From Karstenula rhodostoma CBS 690.94 (taxonomy: Eukaryota > Ascomycota > Dothideomycetes > Pleosporales > Didymosphaeriaceae), in the NCBI GenBank assembly GCA_010093485.1, contig MU001492.1, positions 1,845,122 to 1,909,121 on the forward strand: 64,000 nt of DNA. The letters are read 5' to 3'. Shown piece by piece: positions 1-10,616 of this stretch. The number at the start of each line of letters is the position of its first letter. Within the stretch, counting starts at the first letter, position 1. The notes beneath the pieces were generated by a model that worked only from the letters and a program-made list of their open reading frames with translations, ran no database searches and had not been told where the DNA came from. Made by a program: the position numbers and the translations under genes.

Positions 1-471
1 GCCTCGGCTGTGTTGGCGGTGGACGGTCCCAAAAAGTGTTTGTTGCCAGACTTAGAAGGAATCACATTGATAGCCGTAATTCGAAGTCACCGGTAGTGTA
101 TATATTGCAATCTGGGACCTCTCGCTGCTTGTTATTGCGTCAAGATGTACGATGACTGCGACTGAGACCGAGTGTTTTCTAGTACCGCTGAGCTCTGTTC
201 ACGAGTCGAATTGTCTGTTTATCAACAACTCCGTTGCCATACAGTAACTGAGACGGCGTGAGGAAATGAAGTTGAGGGTCCCGGGGCTGGAGGCTGCACG
301 TGATAACCAGTCCCACCGAAGCTCGGACGCGCACCACCTTGCGCGTCGTAAACGCGTCGTTAATGGTTACACCAAGAGTGGTACTCCGCTAGTGCACGCG
401 CACGCCGCTACTCGATACACTCTCTCTACCTTCTAACTCCTTCCTTTGTTGTCGCAGCCATAGCTTGCTGT
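1..471. other. Upstream intergenic region, no gene seen
   Basis: No open frame with recognisable protein features runs in from the left edge. The last ~100 bases before 472 are pyrimidine-rich, as expected for the promoter and 5' UTR of the helicase gene that follows. Confidence 0.5.
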
Positions 472-3075
472 ATGCTCGTCGCTCTTTTCCGTTTGGGCGC
501 GTCATTGCGATTCACCTCCGTAAAAACGTCGCTGCCGTCGCGCCTGCCCTACCGACCCGCACCGCGACGCTCTCAACCGGCACGTATCGGCTACCTTGCT
601 TCTCGCCCACTCTCCACTGCGGGCACAATGTTGAAAGCCGCGGTCAAGAACCACAGCGCAGCGGCGCCACCACAGACGCCTACGCTTGCCACGCAGCAGA
701 AGCAGCAGAGCATTGCGGGGGCGTTCAAGAGCTCACAAGGCGCACAGAGACCCAATGGGACGCGTCCACTATCGACCCTGTCCGGCAACGTGCCGACACA
801 CAACCCGGAAAGGCGCAATTCAGGGCACGCGCATGGCATAAAGAGGACGTCGAGCGGACTGGCGAAGGCATTGGGCTCACAGGAAGATGCCTTCGGCTAC
901 CCCTCCCTAAGCATTTCCGATTTCGAGAACGATCTTCCCTCCTCGTTTCACAACAAAACAACCGATCAGTCGGTTCCGCTTTCGGCTGTATTCTTCGATG
1001 AGAACGACTTCGACAGCGACATCGATCTCGACGTGGAGGACCCCGCGACGAAGACTACTGTACAATATCCAACCGTTCCTCGCACTAGTACCGCAGATTC
1101 AGCATATCACTCCACTACGACGCGGACGACACCGAGACCAAAACAAGAACCACGGAGTAGTCAACCGATACCCTGGTCGTCCTCCCCGCCAGAACACTTC
1201 AAGACCCCACCGAAACCGCAACAGGTCCCAGCACCTACAAAACGCCGTACGTTACCTTGGCTGCAAAACGGGAGCAAGGCCAAGACCGAAGCTATTGAGG
1301 AAGAGATGCAGGAAGAACAAGAAACAGTTAGACCAAAGAAGCGGAGATCAACGGAAGCCACCGTGACGGCGACCCCCGCACCAAAGACGTCCAAGCCGGA
1401 CTACCCTTGGAACACGACCCAGAGCGCAATCAAGCAGCAACAAAAGACGCTAAGGGAAGCACACAAAAAGGCTGTGGCTGCGAAAGTCAACGACGCCACT
1501 GACGAGGATGTCAAGGCCGCCATCAAGAGGAAAAAGAAGGCTACCCTTCATCGCATTTTTCTCAGTGAAGAGCAACAGAATGTGCTCAACATGGTCGTCG
1601 AGAGCAAGAAGAGTGTTTTCTTCACAGGTTCTGCTGGTAAGTGTCAAATTCTGCTTGCTTTTACTGCCGCTGACCAGTGACAAGGTACTGGTAAATCTGT
1701 TCTACTACGGGAAATCATCGCGGGTCTACGGCGGAAGTACGTCCGTGAATCTGATCGAGTAGCTGTCACAGCGTCGACAGGCTTAGCCGCATGTAACATC
1801 GGAGGTGTGACTTTGCACAGCTTTTCTGGCATCGGTCTAGGGAAGGAACCTGTCGAAGACCTTGTCAAAAAAATCCGACGGAACGCAAAAGCAAAGCAGC
1901 GGTGGATGCGCACCAAAGTTCTCGTTATCGACGAGGTGTCCATGGTTGATGGAGATCTCTTCGACAAACTAGAACAAATCGCGAGAACCATCCGCAACAA
2001 TGGCCGACCCTTCGGAGGTATACAACTCATCATCACTGGCGACTTCTTTCAGCTTCCACCGGTTCCCGAATACGGGAAGGCGGCTCGTTTCGCCTTCGAC
2101 GCCGGAACATGGACCACCTCCATTGAGCACACCATTGGCCTCACTCACGTCTTCCGTCAAAAGGATCCTATTTTCGCCGGAATGCTCAACGAGATGCGCG
2201 AAGGCCGTCTAACTCCCGCCTCGATCGCAAAGTTCCGGCAACTCGATCGTCCGCTCCCGGCATCCGAAGATAACATCGAAGCCACAGAGCTGTTCCCGAC
2301 GCGACAGGAAGTCGAGCGGGCGAACCAAGCTCGTATGAACCAGCTTCAAGGCCAAATATACGAGTTCGAATCTCGCGACGGTGGCACCGTTACGGACAAG
2401 GAGAAGCGCGACAAGCTCCTCCAAAGCTGCATGGTGCCTGCAAACATTTATTTGAAGAAAGGTGCCCAAGTCATGCTCGTCAAGAACATGGATGATACTC
2501 TCGTGAACGGTTCTTTGGGCAAGGTCACAGGTTTCATGACGGAGCAGATGTTTGCATTCTACAAAGAAAACGAAGATGCTTTCCTAGAAGGCGCAGAGAA
2601 CACGACCGAGCTTGAAGCCCTCACAAGGCTGAAGGAAAAGACACTTGGCGTCAACACAGCGCAATTGTACCCTGTCGTCAGATTTGCCATCTCCGACGGC
2701 ACGACTCGCGACCTCCTCTGCAAGCGCGAATCTTGGAAGATCGAACTACCCAATGGCGAGGTCCAGGCTTCCCGCGACCAGATTCCGCTCATCCTTGCGT
2801 GGGCGCTGTCTATCCACAAAGCCCAAGGTCAGACACTTGAACGTGTACGCGTCGACTTGGGTAGAGTTTTCGAGAAGGGACAAGCGTATGTGGCCCTTTC
2901 GCGTGCAACGAACATGGCTGGTTTGCAGGTCATGCGCTTCGATGCGAGCAAGGTCATGGCGCATGAAAAGGTGCGAGCTTTTTATAACAGTCTTAGTACA
3001 GCGGAGCATGTCGAGAGCAAAGTGAAGAAGGGAAGTATAGAGAAGCATCTAAAAGTTACGAAGAGGCTGGGTTAA
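472..3075 (+). CDS. PIF1: PIF1-family 5'-3' DNA helicase
   Basis: Superfamily 1B helicase of the PIF1/RRM3 group, which unwinds G-quadruplexes and R-loops and acts at telomeres, replication forks and mitochondrial DNA (family knowledge). Two exons, 472-1636 and 1685-3075. The 48-bp intron splits the Walker A motif: GSAG joins TGKS exactly across the junction, giving 851 aa. Walker B DEVSM lies near residue 470, and the C-terminal SIHKAQGQT and YVALSRA motifs are intact. The first ~380 residues are a poorly conserved S/T/P-rich extension. The first ATG (472) has T at -3 and opens an Arg/Ser-rich, acid-free leader like a mitochondrial presequence. A second in-frame ATG (628, Met53) has A at -3. 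Yeast Pif1 uses two starts for mitochondrial and nuclear forms, so the same may hold here (inference). Single PIF1-type genes in filamentous fungi cover both Pif1 and Rrm3 roles, so the symbol is by family. Confidence 0.93.
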
Positions 3076-3761
3076 CGGCTTCTGGGTCAAGGAGCATACG
3101 GTAGATGGTGATAGTGCACACTGTGGCACGAGGTCTTGTTTAGCGTTTGGCGAATACCAAATTAGGCGTTCGGTGCTAGGATAGCTTGAGCATATGGAGT
3201 GCTTGGATTTGGGACGGAGAGGTATATTGCGGCGTTCAGAGACAGAGTCCCACCCTAATTGGCATTTGTCGTGAGGCCCGACAGTGGATGGGTAGACATA
3301 TCGATGCAACATCCATACTTGTCATTCATTAGTCCTCTAAACATCTCTACCTGGACATCCTACGGGCCTTGCTCAGTTGTCACATTTCCTGGTCAGCGGC
3401 AAACATGTGCAACACGACGAATCGGTCCCTTGTTGTACTGACACTTCCGCGGGCTGCAGCTAACGTATTCCTGCATGCAGAACGTGGGGTTAGGTGCGCC
3501 TAAATCTTCACGGCAGCAACTCTCGGTATGTAGAGATATGCACGAACACACACTAACATCGTACCCTACCTTGTCTAGTCTTCGCTATGGTTACAGCTCG
3601 GCCGAGGCGGGGTAGATGTATCTTCGTCATCCAGGGCGGGTTACTGCGCACCAGAGGTCATCAGAGCGGCAGTTGCTCGACCACACATATATATAACTCT
3701 ATAACATCTCAGGGGGGTCTTGTTCCAAGCTCCTTCTGCCGTTGCTCGACATAAAAGGAAA
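3076..3761. other. Intergenic region with P450 promoter
   Basis: No convincing gene. A run of alternating A/T (about 3685-3697, followed by a second short AT stretch) sits 65-80 bp before the P450 start and is a plausible TATA element. Confidence 0.4.
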
Positions 3762-5333
3762 ATGTGGTTCATATACGCGGCGGCCGCAGGGGCTCTACTC
3801 CGCCTACTCTACGGCCTCTACTCCACACTATTGGACCCTTTGCGAGACATCCCCGGCCTTTTCCCCGCGCGCTTCACCAAGCTCTGGTACCTCGCCAGCG
3901 TCTACAAAGGCGCGCACGAGCACGATGCCATCGCCCTCCACCGCAAGCACGCCCGACCCGGCGAGCACTTCGCGCCCATCGTGCGCCTGGCACCAAACAT
4001 GTACAGCATCAAAACGCCGGAAAAAGCCGTCTACGGCATCGGCAGCAAGATGCCCAAGAGCGCATGGTACGACGGCTGGAGACATCCCTCTCCGGACCGC
4101 TGGACGGTCTTCACCGACCGCAACATCAAGCGGCATGCGGACTCGCGGCGTGTGTATGCGGGGCTGTACGCGATGAGCGGGCTGTTGTCGTACGAGGCGT
4201 ATGTGGATGACTGCACAGATGTCTTTACGCGGCGACTGGGCGAGCTGGCGGGCGGGCAGGCGGTGGACATGGGACGTTGGTTCCAGTGCTATGCGTTCGA
4301 TGTCATCGGGGCCATCACCTATGGCAAGCGCTTCGGGTTCCTGGACGAGGGGAAGGATCTGGGGAATACGATGCGCGCGCTGGATAGGAGCATGTTGTAT
4401 TCGACGCTCGTCGGCATCTACGCCTCCCTGCATCCGTATCTGTATCCCCTCCTCGAACGGCTCCCCTCGAGCGGCGCCGCGGGCCGCGCGTATCTGATGC
4501 GGTTTGCCAGCGCGGCGCTGGCGCAGCGGCGCGGGGAGCGGGCAAGAGGGAGGAAAGAGAGGCGGGTGGGCGAGCCGGAGGATTTCGTCGATAGGATGCT
4601 CGACATGCAGGAGGCGAAGGCCGGCGTGACCGACTACCATGTGTTCGCGCTGACGATGAGTAATATCGTTGCTGGGGCGGACACCACGGCGCTCAGCGTG
4701 AGTAGTGTGCTGTACCATCTCATCCGCACGCCTGGGGCGCTGGAAAAGCTCAGGGCGGAGATTGAGGAGAATGTGCGGGAGGGGAAGTGCACGCCTGATC
4801 GGATGACTTTCAAGGCGAGCCAGGAAATGCCGTATCTGCAGGCGTGTATTAAAGAGGGTCTGCGGTTGCATCCTGGGACGGGGCTGCCGCTGTGGAGGGT
4901 GGTGAATGAGGGCGGCGCGACGATATCTGGGCGGTACTTCCCTGCGGGCGCCGAGGTCGGTATTAATACGTGGGTAGCGCACTACGATGCAGACATCTGG
5001 GGTAGCGATGTATCGGTGTTTCGGCCTGAGAGGTGGTTTGAAGCGGACGCAGAGCAGCTCAAGGTCATGGAAGCGCACTATATTCCTGTGAGTATTCAAA
5101 ACTTGAATGTGCATGTGTGTGTGCTGACGAGATGGCAGTTTGGCTTGGGCTCGAGGACGTGCATCGGGCGGCATATCGGGCATCTGGAGATGTCAAAGCT
5201 TGTGCCGTTGATTGTGGATGCGTTTGATTTCGAGCTCGAGGCGACAGGGAGGTGGAAGACAAAGAATCTGTGGTTTGTAAAACCTGTTGAGTTTAGGGTA
5301 AGGATCAAGACAAGACGGAGAGAAAAGGTGTGA
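3762..5333 (+). CDS. Cytochrome P450 monooxygenase (pisatin demethylase-like)
   Basis: Membrane-bound haem-thiolate monooxygenase. The substrate is unknown. Exons 3762-5087 and 5139-5333 give 506 aa. An N-terminal hydrophobic anchor is followed by the Pro-rich hinge (DPLRDIPG), which resembles the pisatin-demethylase (CYP57) type group. Visible motifs: I-helix AGADTT near residue 304, ExxR in KEGLRLHP near 365, PERW near 423, and haem loop FGLGSRTCIGR with Cys450. The 51-bp intron is a multiple of three and has no stop, so the unspliced frame stays open with 17 extra residues just before the haem loop. Splicing restores the usual Pro-Phe-Gly junction. The chosen ATG has AAA before it; the codon at 3720 is TTG and is not a start. 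It is convergent with the arrestin-like gene. It could serve detoxification or secondary metabolism; no partner biosynthetic gene adjoins it. Confidence 0.88.
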   Translation: MWFIYAAAAGALLRLLYGLYSTLLDPLRDIPGLFPARFTKLWYLASVYKGAHEHDAIALHRKHARPGEHFAPIVRLAPNMYSIKTPEKAVYGIGSKMPKSAWYDGWRHPSPDRWTVFTDRNIKRHADSRRVYAGLYAMSGLLSYEAYVDDCTDVFTRRLGELAGGQAVDMGRWFQCYAFDVIGAITYGKRFGFLDEGKDLGNTMRALDRSMLYSTLVGIYASLHPYLYPLLERLPSSGAAGRAYLMRFASAALAQRRGERARGRKERRVGEPEDFVDRMLDMQEAKAGVTDYHVFALTMSNIVAGADTTALSVSSVLYHLIRTPGALEKLRAEIEENVREGKCTPDRMTFKASQEMPYLQACIKEGLRLHPGTGLPLWRVVNEGGATISGRYFPAGAEVGINTWVAHYDADIWGSDVSVFRPERWFEADAEQLKVMEAHYIPVSIQNLNVHVCVLTRWQFGLGSRTCIGRHIGHLEMSKLVPLIVDAFDFELEATGRWKTKNLWFVKPVEFRVRIKTRRREKV

Positions 5334-5508
5334 GTGCATGTGAAGAAAGAAAGAAATTGGGCGTTCATGAATAGAAATATATCATGTTGGGGCGTATCAA
5401 GAACTACCCTTTCATCCGCACATACGCAATGACTGTTTGCTTCGCGGAGAAACATTCCGCAACGGTATCGTGACAGGACTTAGTTACCAATGCACTACAG
5501 ATATCCAA

Positions 5509-6780
5509 CTACCCTACGCTGCCCAGACTCCCCACATGGCTCTCGACTTCATGCTCAAATTTCTTCTCACCAATCTGCACCCCTATCTTCGCCTTGATCC
5601 TATAAACCCGCGAGATGGCGAAGCATTGGAAGCTCGGAGGCGTGAACCCAGGCACCCTCGCAGAGAACCAAACCTCCGCGCTATTGGCCTGCTCCGTGCC
5701 TTTCTTCTCGCCCGGAAGCAGGACTTCTTCTAACTGGACGACCTGCAACTCCGGAAGAGAATTCAACGCTGTTTTCTTCTCGCGGTAGATGGTGTGCTCC
5801 CAGCCCGAATACGGGCCCGTTGGCGCATCCAACGGCGTGCGGTCAAAATGGTGTCCTTGCATTAGATGATTGGCAGCCCTATCGTGGGCTGCACGGACGA
5901 ATGTGAAGTCTAGTAGATCCAGTTTGAGAACTTTGAAAGTGATCGCTGGGATCTGTACTACGTTCTGCGCCTTGCTTAGCACATTGAATGTGCTTCTGAA
6001 TTTGAACTCTGAGCCCGAAGTAAGTAGATCCGGTAGCTCGACGCCGAGCTCAAAGTCCAATTTCGGCGTTTCAGACGAGAACTTGTCGGCGAGTTTCTGC
6101 CGGAAGCCGATACTAGACGGGTCGCGTCCAGCGAGGCTGGAGCTGGCAAGAGTGAACGGCTTTGGGTGGCGGATGACGCTGTAAGGTGCATTGAGATTGG
6201 GATTGAGAGGCTGAAACAAAATAGGTGAAGTAGCGGAGAGGGGCTCCTGGTGGTGTTTTCCTACGCCTATTCCAGGGCATATCAAGCGTGCGGTGACACC
6301 GTAACTGACAGATGCGTTGTCTGGCCAATCTGGTCGCGAACCCCAGGCAAACGTCGGTGGTAGATGGTGCGGTTGCACGGTCCATCTTGCATCCATATCA
6401 TCTTTGTAGCCCCCTATACGATGCGAGCTTGTGCCTTCTGGTACCCGGAATTGAAATGGAAAGGAGTAGCTCTGGCCTGGCTGCAGTTGCTGCGGTTGGG
6501 TAAAGAGGTTGAATATGACATCGAAAAGCGGGACGTTGTCGCGATAGTGGCGGTACGTAGTGTCATTCCCTGTGCCGGATGATGTGCGCAGCCAGACAGA
6601 GGAATGCCCCCAGAGTGACACCTCGATGGCTTGAGGTAGTATGGGAGTCGGCGTGGAGAGGGTGACGTGGCCTTGGATGGTATCGTTTGGTTTGAACACT
6701 TTGTCTTGTGAATTTGTGAGGTGCAAAGCGAGTATGGGGAGTGCCGGCAAAGGTTTTTTATTTGAGCTGAAGAGGCCCAT
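5509..6780 (-). CDS. Arrestin-like (N-terminal domain) protein
   Basis: Single-exon 423-aa protein. The N-terminal ~190 residues show the beta-sandwich pattern of fungal alpha-arrestins: a hydrophobic strand (LALHLTNSQDKVFKPNDTI), a following GHV strand, and the conserved later block with a QLQPGQSYSFPFQFRVPEG-type segment typical of the family's loop before strand V. Alpha-arrestins recruit ubiquitin ligases to membrane cargo, but I see no obvious PPxY motif, so cargo-adaptor function is only inferred. The start at 6780 was chosen because MGLFSSNKKPLP begins the conserved part; upstream in-frame residues look like 5' UTR. The stop lies 175 bp from the convergent P450 stop. Confidence 0.75.
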   Translation of the reverse strand: MGLFSSNKKPLPALPILALHLTNSQDKVFKPNDTIQGHVTLSTPTPILPQAIEVSLWGHSSVWLRTSSGTGNDTTYRHYRDNVPLFDVIFNLFTQPQQLQPGQSYSFPFQFRVPEGTSSHRIGGYKDDMDARWTVQPHHLPPTFAWGSRPDWPDNASVSYGVTARLICPGIGVGKHHQEPLSATSPILFQPLNPNLNAPYSVIRHPKPFTLASSSLAGRDPSSIGFRQKLADKFSSETPKLDFELGVELPDLLTSGSEFKFRSTFNVLSKAQNVVQIPAITFKVLKLDLLDFTFVRAAHDRAANHLMQGHHFDRTPLDAPTGPYSGWEHTIYREKKTALNSLPELQVVQLEEVLLPGEKKGTEQANSAEVWFSARVPGFTPPSFQCFAISRVYRIKAKIGVQIGEKKFEHEVESHVGSLGSVG

Positions 6781-8143
6781 GGCGAGAGGAGCGTGTTTGA
6801 CGGACCACTTGCTGAATCTAACTTGCGTGGACGCCTCCTTGAGTGCTAGATCGATAGACAGATATAAAGACGAGTCGGAGCTGTCCACTTCTACGTCAGT
6901 GCATATAAAATTTACGCTTTTGAGACAGCGCACGTCGTATATATGCTAAAAAGGGGCTCGGCCAGCGGAGAATGTCTTTGATGTTTGGGGCGCAGTCGTG
7001 CTTAGCCTCCTTCGGTGACGTGAGAAAGAATGCCAGTACAAAGCAAGGTTCTTCACTGTAGAGCGAATGTATCGTGCAGGCGCATGCTTCTCACCTTGGC
7101 CTTGGCGACCTGTGGCTTGTTCCCTGTATGGTCAGATTCCTGGAATTACCATAGCTGTCTATGTTGGGCTTAGCGCGACGCTAGGTGTCACGTGGTCCGC
7201 CGACTCCCAAGGTTTCGACATCTCGAACGTTTTCTCTCCAAACAGAGTTCACATCGCAGTTCAGTGACGCATCCAATTTCGCGACTGCTTGCGGGTTTTC
7301 TCCCTCATACTTTTCGAGCCCGCGATACTTCTTTCGCTTTTTTTATTACCTCATACGTGTCTTTTCATTTTCGTCTCCGAACCCTTTTCCTTTTTTCATC
7401 GAGTTCTCCTCGTGCCCCAACCTTGAGACACTGGCTCCTAGAGCCCGAGTCTTTGTCCCACATATTGTTGTTGAAATAATACCCATCGAAGGCGTAGTAA
7501 CCGTATTGGTCGCAGAGCTAGCCAAGGAGGGTAATTAGAGAAAGCTTCATCATGACTGTCGCGTGAATGGGTATAAGCGGAATAAACAGTGTTGAGGGAT
7601 TATCGTGAAACTGACAGAGAAACTTGTGGTAGTTTGACATATAGGCGGGGGACGCACCTGTGCCCCTTGTCTAGTTCAAACATCCGAGAAGTCCGTGACG
7701 ATGACTCTGCTTATGGCTCAAGCTACAAATCGAGCTGATCGAGCGACCAACCGAAAAGATACTGCATTCAGAAGAAAAGGCGGGCAGCCACATTGAACTA
7801 CCAAGCACCGATAAAGATGATCACCATGTATTGTACTTGTAGGTCAAGACTGCCGAATCTGACATTGCGAATCAGGCCACACAAAGCACAGCGATATCCA
7901 ATCCGGGGCAAGCGCAAAACATCTCGAAAACACTCCAGGTATTATCCAAACAGTATCATCTCTCTTAATTGTCTATTCTGTTTTAACTTGGTGGATAGCT
8001 TCCAGCAGCCACATAAAAAAGCCCAAGCTCACGAAAGATTCCTTGCGCACAGTGCTATCTGCACAACCATAATTGCGCTAGCAACACCAACCATTACTTC
8101 GAGTGCATAAAGCACGGCGAACCAAGACTACCGTCAGCCTGTC
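6781..8143. other. Intergenic region, no supported gene
   Basis: About 1.4 kb with only short, low-complexity frames (Ser/Phe-rich around 7185-7538). No splice-linked reading or known motif was found. It must hold the promoter of the arrestin-like gene. Confidence 0.4.
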
Positions 8144-8458
8144 ATGCGCAAGAACTACAAAGTCATCACCTGCAAATATAAACTGCGAGAATGCAAGTTC
8201 GCCCACGGAGACGACGGCTGCAAGAGCGTCATTCCGCACATCAAACCCAGGCCTGAGCTACACGAGAAGGACTGGAAGGAATATTCTTTCATGCAAGATT
8301 TTGCCAAGGTTTGCGAGACGGCGAACACGGAACTCATTGGCCAGATGTTTGCGGAGAATCGAGATCTCGATGAGATGTTGCCTAGGAGAAGCAGCATGGC
8401 AAAGATAACGCAGATAAGGGCAGGGGTGACGAGGACGACGGTGAGCAAGGTGGTATAA
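8144..8458 (+). CDS. Small hypothetical protein with partial CCCH-like zinc finger
   Basis: A 104-aa frame. Near its start is C-x6-C-x3-H followed by GDDGC (residues about 10-24), matching the second and third Cys and the His of a CCCH zinc finger. The expected first Cys, about 8 residues upstream, would fall at or before the Met, so the finger is incomplete as read. The rest is charged and helical (KDWKEYSFMQDFAKVCETAN) and ends with a Lys/Arg/Thr-rich tail. A missed upstream exon could supply the first Cys: the frame is open back to a stop at 8108, and a possible acceptor lies just before the ATG. A real short gene, a 3' exon or a remnant are all possible. Confidence 0.35.
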   Translation: MRKNYKVITCKYKLRECKFAHGDDGCKSVIPHIKPRPELHEKDWKEYSFMQDFAKVCETANTELIGQMFAENRDLDEMLPRRSSMAKITQIRAGVTRTTVSKVV

Positions 8459-8581
8459 ACTGTCAGGTTCATGACTTTCGGAAGTCAGTTTTTAGCTCAC
8501 TCAAATAATGTTGCTGTTTGAAGACTTGGTCATATCTACCTTCGCAATAGTGGGACGGGGTGCCTGTAGGTACGTACTTAG

Positions 8582-8886
8582 CTAGCGCATGATGAGATTG
8601 TCCATATCTTTGATTGCTTGCTCTAGAGAAAAGAGCGAGTGAAGTTAGCTACAGTACAAAACTAGACCATACATACCAGACTTGCGCCTCCCGGAAGGTC
8701 AGGCTTCGTGAACGCCTGGTAGAACTCAGTATCGTTAGAGACGTCACAACTAATGGGATACAAGTAATGCTGGATGATGTTAGACGCTGGCTGGAGAAGT
8801 GTTCCGAGAAACAGGAGTAACAGTGGAAGTATGTCAGGCAACTGACAGTAAGAAAATATGTATGGGGATGTGCAGTACGGTTCCAT
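8582..8886 (-). CDS. Possible small single-pass membrane protein
   Basis: Weak candidate. The ATG at 8886 has the context AACATGG. The 70-residue first exon (8886-8677) contains a strong hydrophobic segment, residues 18-36 (LPDILPLLLLFLGTLLQP). It ends at a good donor (GTATGT), with a GCTAAC branch point and a pyrimidine-rich tract before tandem acceptors TAG/AG. Using the second AG gives exon 8630-8582 and an 82-aa protein ending in a short amphipathic tail. Using the first AG gives a different short tail ending at 8578. I recognise no family. The splice signals are better than chance, but coding evidence is thin. Confidence 0.28.
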
Positions 8887-9640
8887 GTTTTCAATTATCG
8901 GGTGCGGATAGAGAGAGTACTTCTGATGGGTGCCTGGACGATACGAGAAGCAAGGGAATAGGATGTAGTGAGAAAGGGAGTGATTAAGTTTTTATAGGCG
9001 CCTGTGGTGTGGTGGGGGTGATAGGGGTAAACGACGGGAGCAAAACACGGGGAGTTGTTGGGAACTGTATCAGACGCAGTTTTCGTTATGCGTGATGTAT
9101 TTGATTGTATGGAAAGAGGAGTCTCAATGACAGTGTACAACTGCGTTGCGTCGCATTCCGTATTCCAGTCGCTTCAGGCCAGTACCTGAATGGTTCGCTC
9201 GATGCAAGCTTAACGTCGGGCATCGCCAAGGAAAAGCGTTACGAGGACGATCCTCGTCTCTGTATCCTGCGGGTGGCGGAGGGGATAGCCTGGCTCATCC
9301 TCGCGAGATAGGAGTCCAAACTTGCTCGGGGTATCCGAACGACAGTGCTACGTGCTCATCTTCTGGGCGAACACTTTCTCGGCACTTCACCGGGTTTTGT
9401 TTCTTCCGTCTCCGGTCCAAAAAGGCGATTACTGATGTTCATCTCCGTAGCGAAGTACACCAAGCCTCCGTGCCGATACCCGCCCGCGCTCCCGAGCCAA
9501 GACCCCCTTCCCCGGATGGCGGCCATACGCCTCACCCAAGATAGCATGCCCACCTTGGGCGAAGTCGAGGCGTGTGGCGACGGTTGTCGTGTGTGATGAA
9601 AGTCGTAGTAGTCGTGAATGTTGACTCCGACGGTGACTGT
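8887..9640. other. Intergenic region, no supported gene
   Basis: Only short unrelated frames on both strands. No motif, repeat or splice-linked reading could be supported. Confidence 0.35.
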
Positions 9641-10003
9641 TCAAGGCTTTCTTTCTTCGCCTGCAGCGCCCTCCCTTGCACCATCATCAGTGCATTGCCT
9701 TGTATACGACACCAAGCACTGCTCTTGACAAACTTCGAACTCCTCTGTCAGCGCGAAGGTCTCCCGGTCGGTATGGTCCTCTCTGCATGTTTCTACGCAT
9801 GGCTCCGCGGCCATGAAGAGATCGCAGCATACACCCTCTCCGATGTCCCTGGTGCAGTAGTTGTCTTTTGGCAAGGCGTGTTGGAGCGTAGTCCGCAGGC
9901 CCGAGGTCAATGATGGGAAGGTTGCGAGGACGTTGTAGCATAAAGCGAGAAGACCGAGCGCTACGAGAAAGGCAGTGATATGGGTGCGTGGAGAGCGAAG
10001 CAT
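9641..10003 (-). CDS. Small cysteine-rich protein with N-terminal signal anchor
   Basis: 120-aa single-exon protein; function not recognised. Residues 1-32 have basic residues followed by a hydrophobic stretch (TAFLVALGLLALCYNVLA), suiting a signal peptide or type II anchor. The remainder holds eight cysteines in the order C, CC, C-x3-C, C-x3-C, C, with many acidic residues, so an oxidised extracytoplasmic domain is likely. The start was chosen at the Met just before the hydrophobic segment (A at -3). A longer in-frame version would begin at 10138. It lies 370 bp from a second cysteine-rich frame on the same strand. Candidate roles are a secreted effector-like protein or a conserved membrane-anchored domain; sequence alone cannot decide. 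Confidence 0.6.
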   Translation of the reverse strand: MLRSPRTHITAFLVALGLLALCYNVLATFPSLTSGLRTTLQHALPKDNYCTRDIGEGVCCDLFMAAEPCVETCREDHTDRETFALTEEFEVCQEQCLVSYTRQCTDDGAREGAAGEERKP

Positions 10004-10373
10004 GTTCGAGATAGATATCGTGGAAGCAGAGGTCTTTATTCCTGGTGCGACGGGTGTCGAAGCTAACTCTTGAATTGGTGTGGATGACGAATCGACGGTT
10101 GGGAGGGTGAGAATAAGATTTTGCAGCTCAAAGAACAATGCAGATGGACAGGTGGTGATTGTGTCAGCCGGGCGGTGGCTCGGCTGATTAGGCTGCCAGC
10201 TCCTGTCGGATCTGTACGGCCGTATGCGGGGATGCTAGGCAGGCCTTTGATCAGATCCACCTCAGATCACGAAATCTGATATCTGCTCGTTTCTGAATTG
10301 CTGTTACAGTAGTTGCGCTTTCGGTGGCGAGGACTGTGAGTGAGCTAATACAAGCAAAGTCCTGACCGGTGGC

Positions 10374-10616
10374 TTATGTGAATTCTGTGACTCTCCCCTT
10401 CTCTTCTACACACTCCTGGCGCGCTGCTCCGCCCCCGCACTGTTCCATTGTCAAGCATTCGTACAGACAAGGCACCGTTGCGCAGCGATCGTCTGTCAGC
10501 GGGAATCGCTCCGGTACACTCAAACTACGGTTAGCTTGGAGGTAGGCCAAGCACTCGGTACACATTTCCATTGGCTGCGTCGGGTGTTTCTTGTCATGGA
10601 GATTGGGGGCTAACAT
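10374..10616 (-). CDS. Possible cysteine-rich small protein or exon
   Basis: 80-aa frame, function unknown. It has seven cysteines in about 55 residues (CTEC, then a cluster around CATVPCLYEC, EQC and QEC). No signal peptide is present in the frame itself. An AG dinucleotide after a pyrimidine-containing stretch lies just inside the ATG, so this could be the last exon of a longer gene whose upstream part I could not identify. The cysteine density is unusual for a chance frame. It sits on the same strand as, and upstream of, the 120-aa cysteine-rich gene. Confidence 0.3.
   Translation of the reverse strand: MLAPNLHDKKHPTQPMEMCTECLAYLQANRSLSVPERFPLTDDRCATVPCLYECLTMEQCGGGAARQECVEEKGRVTEFT

Noticed and set aside
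3828..5183. Long minus-strand frame (451 codons) across the P450 gene
   Set aside because: It is antisense to a clear P450 in GC-rich codons, lacks any domain, and is His/Arg/Pro-rich as expected of a shadow frame.
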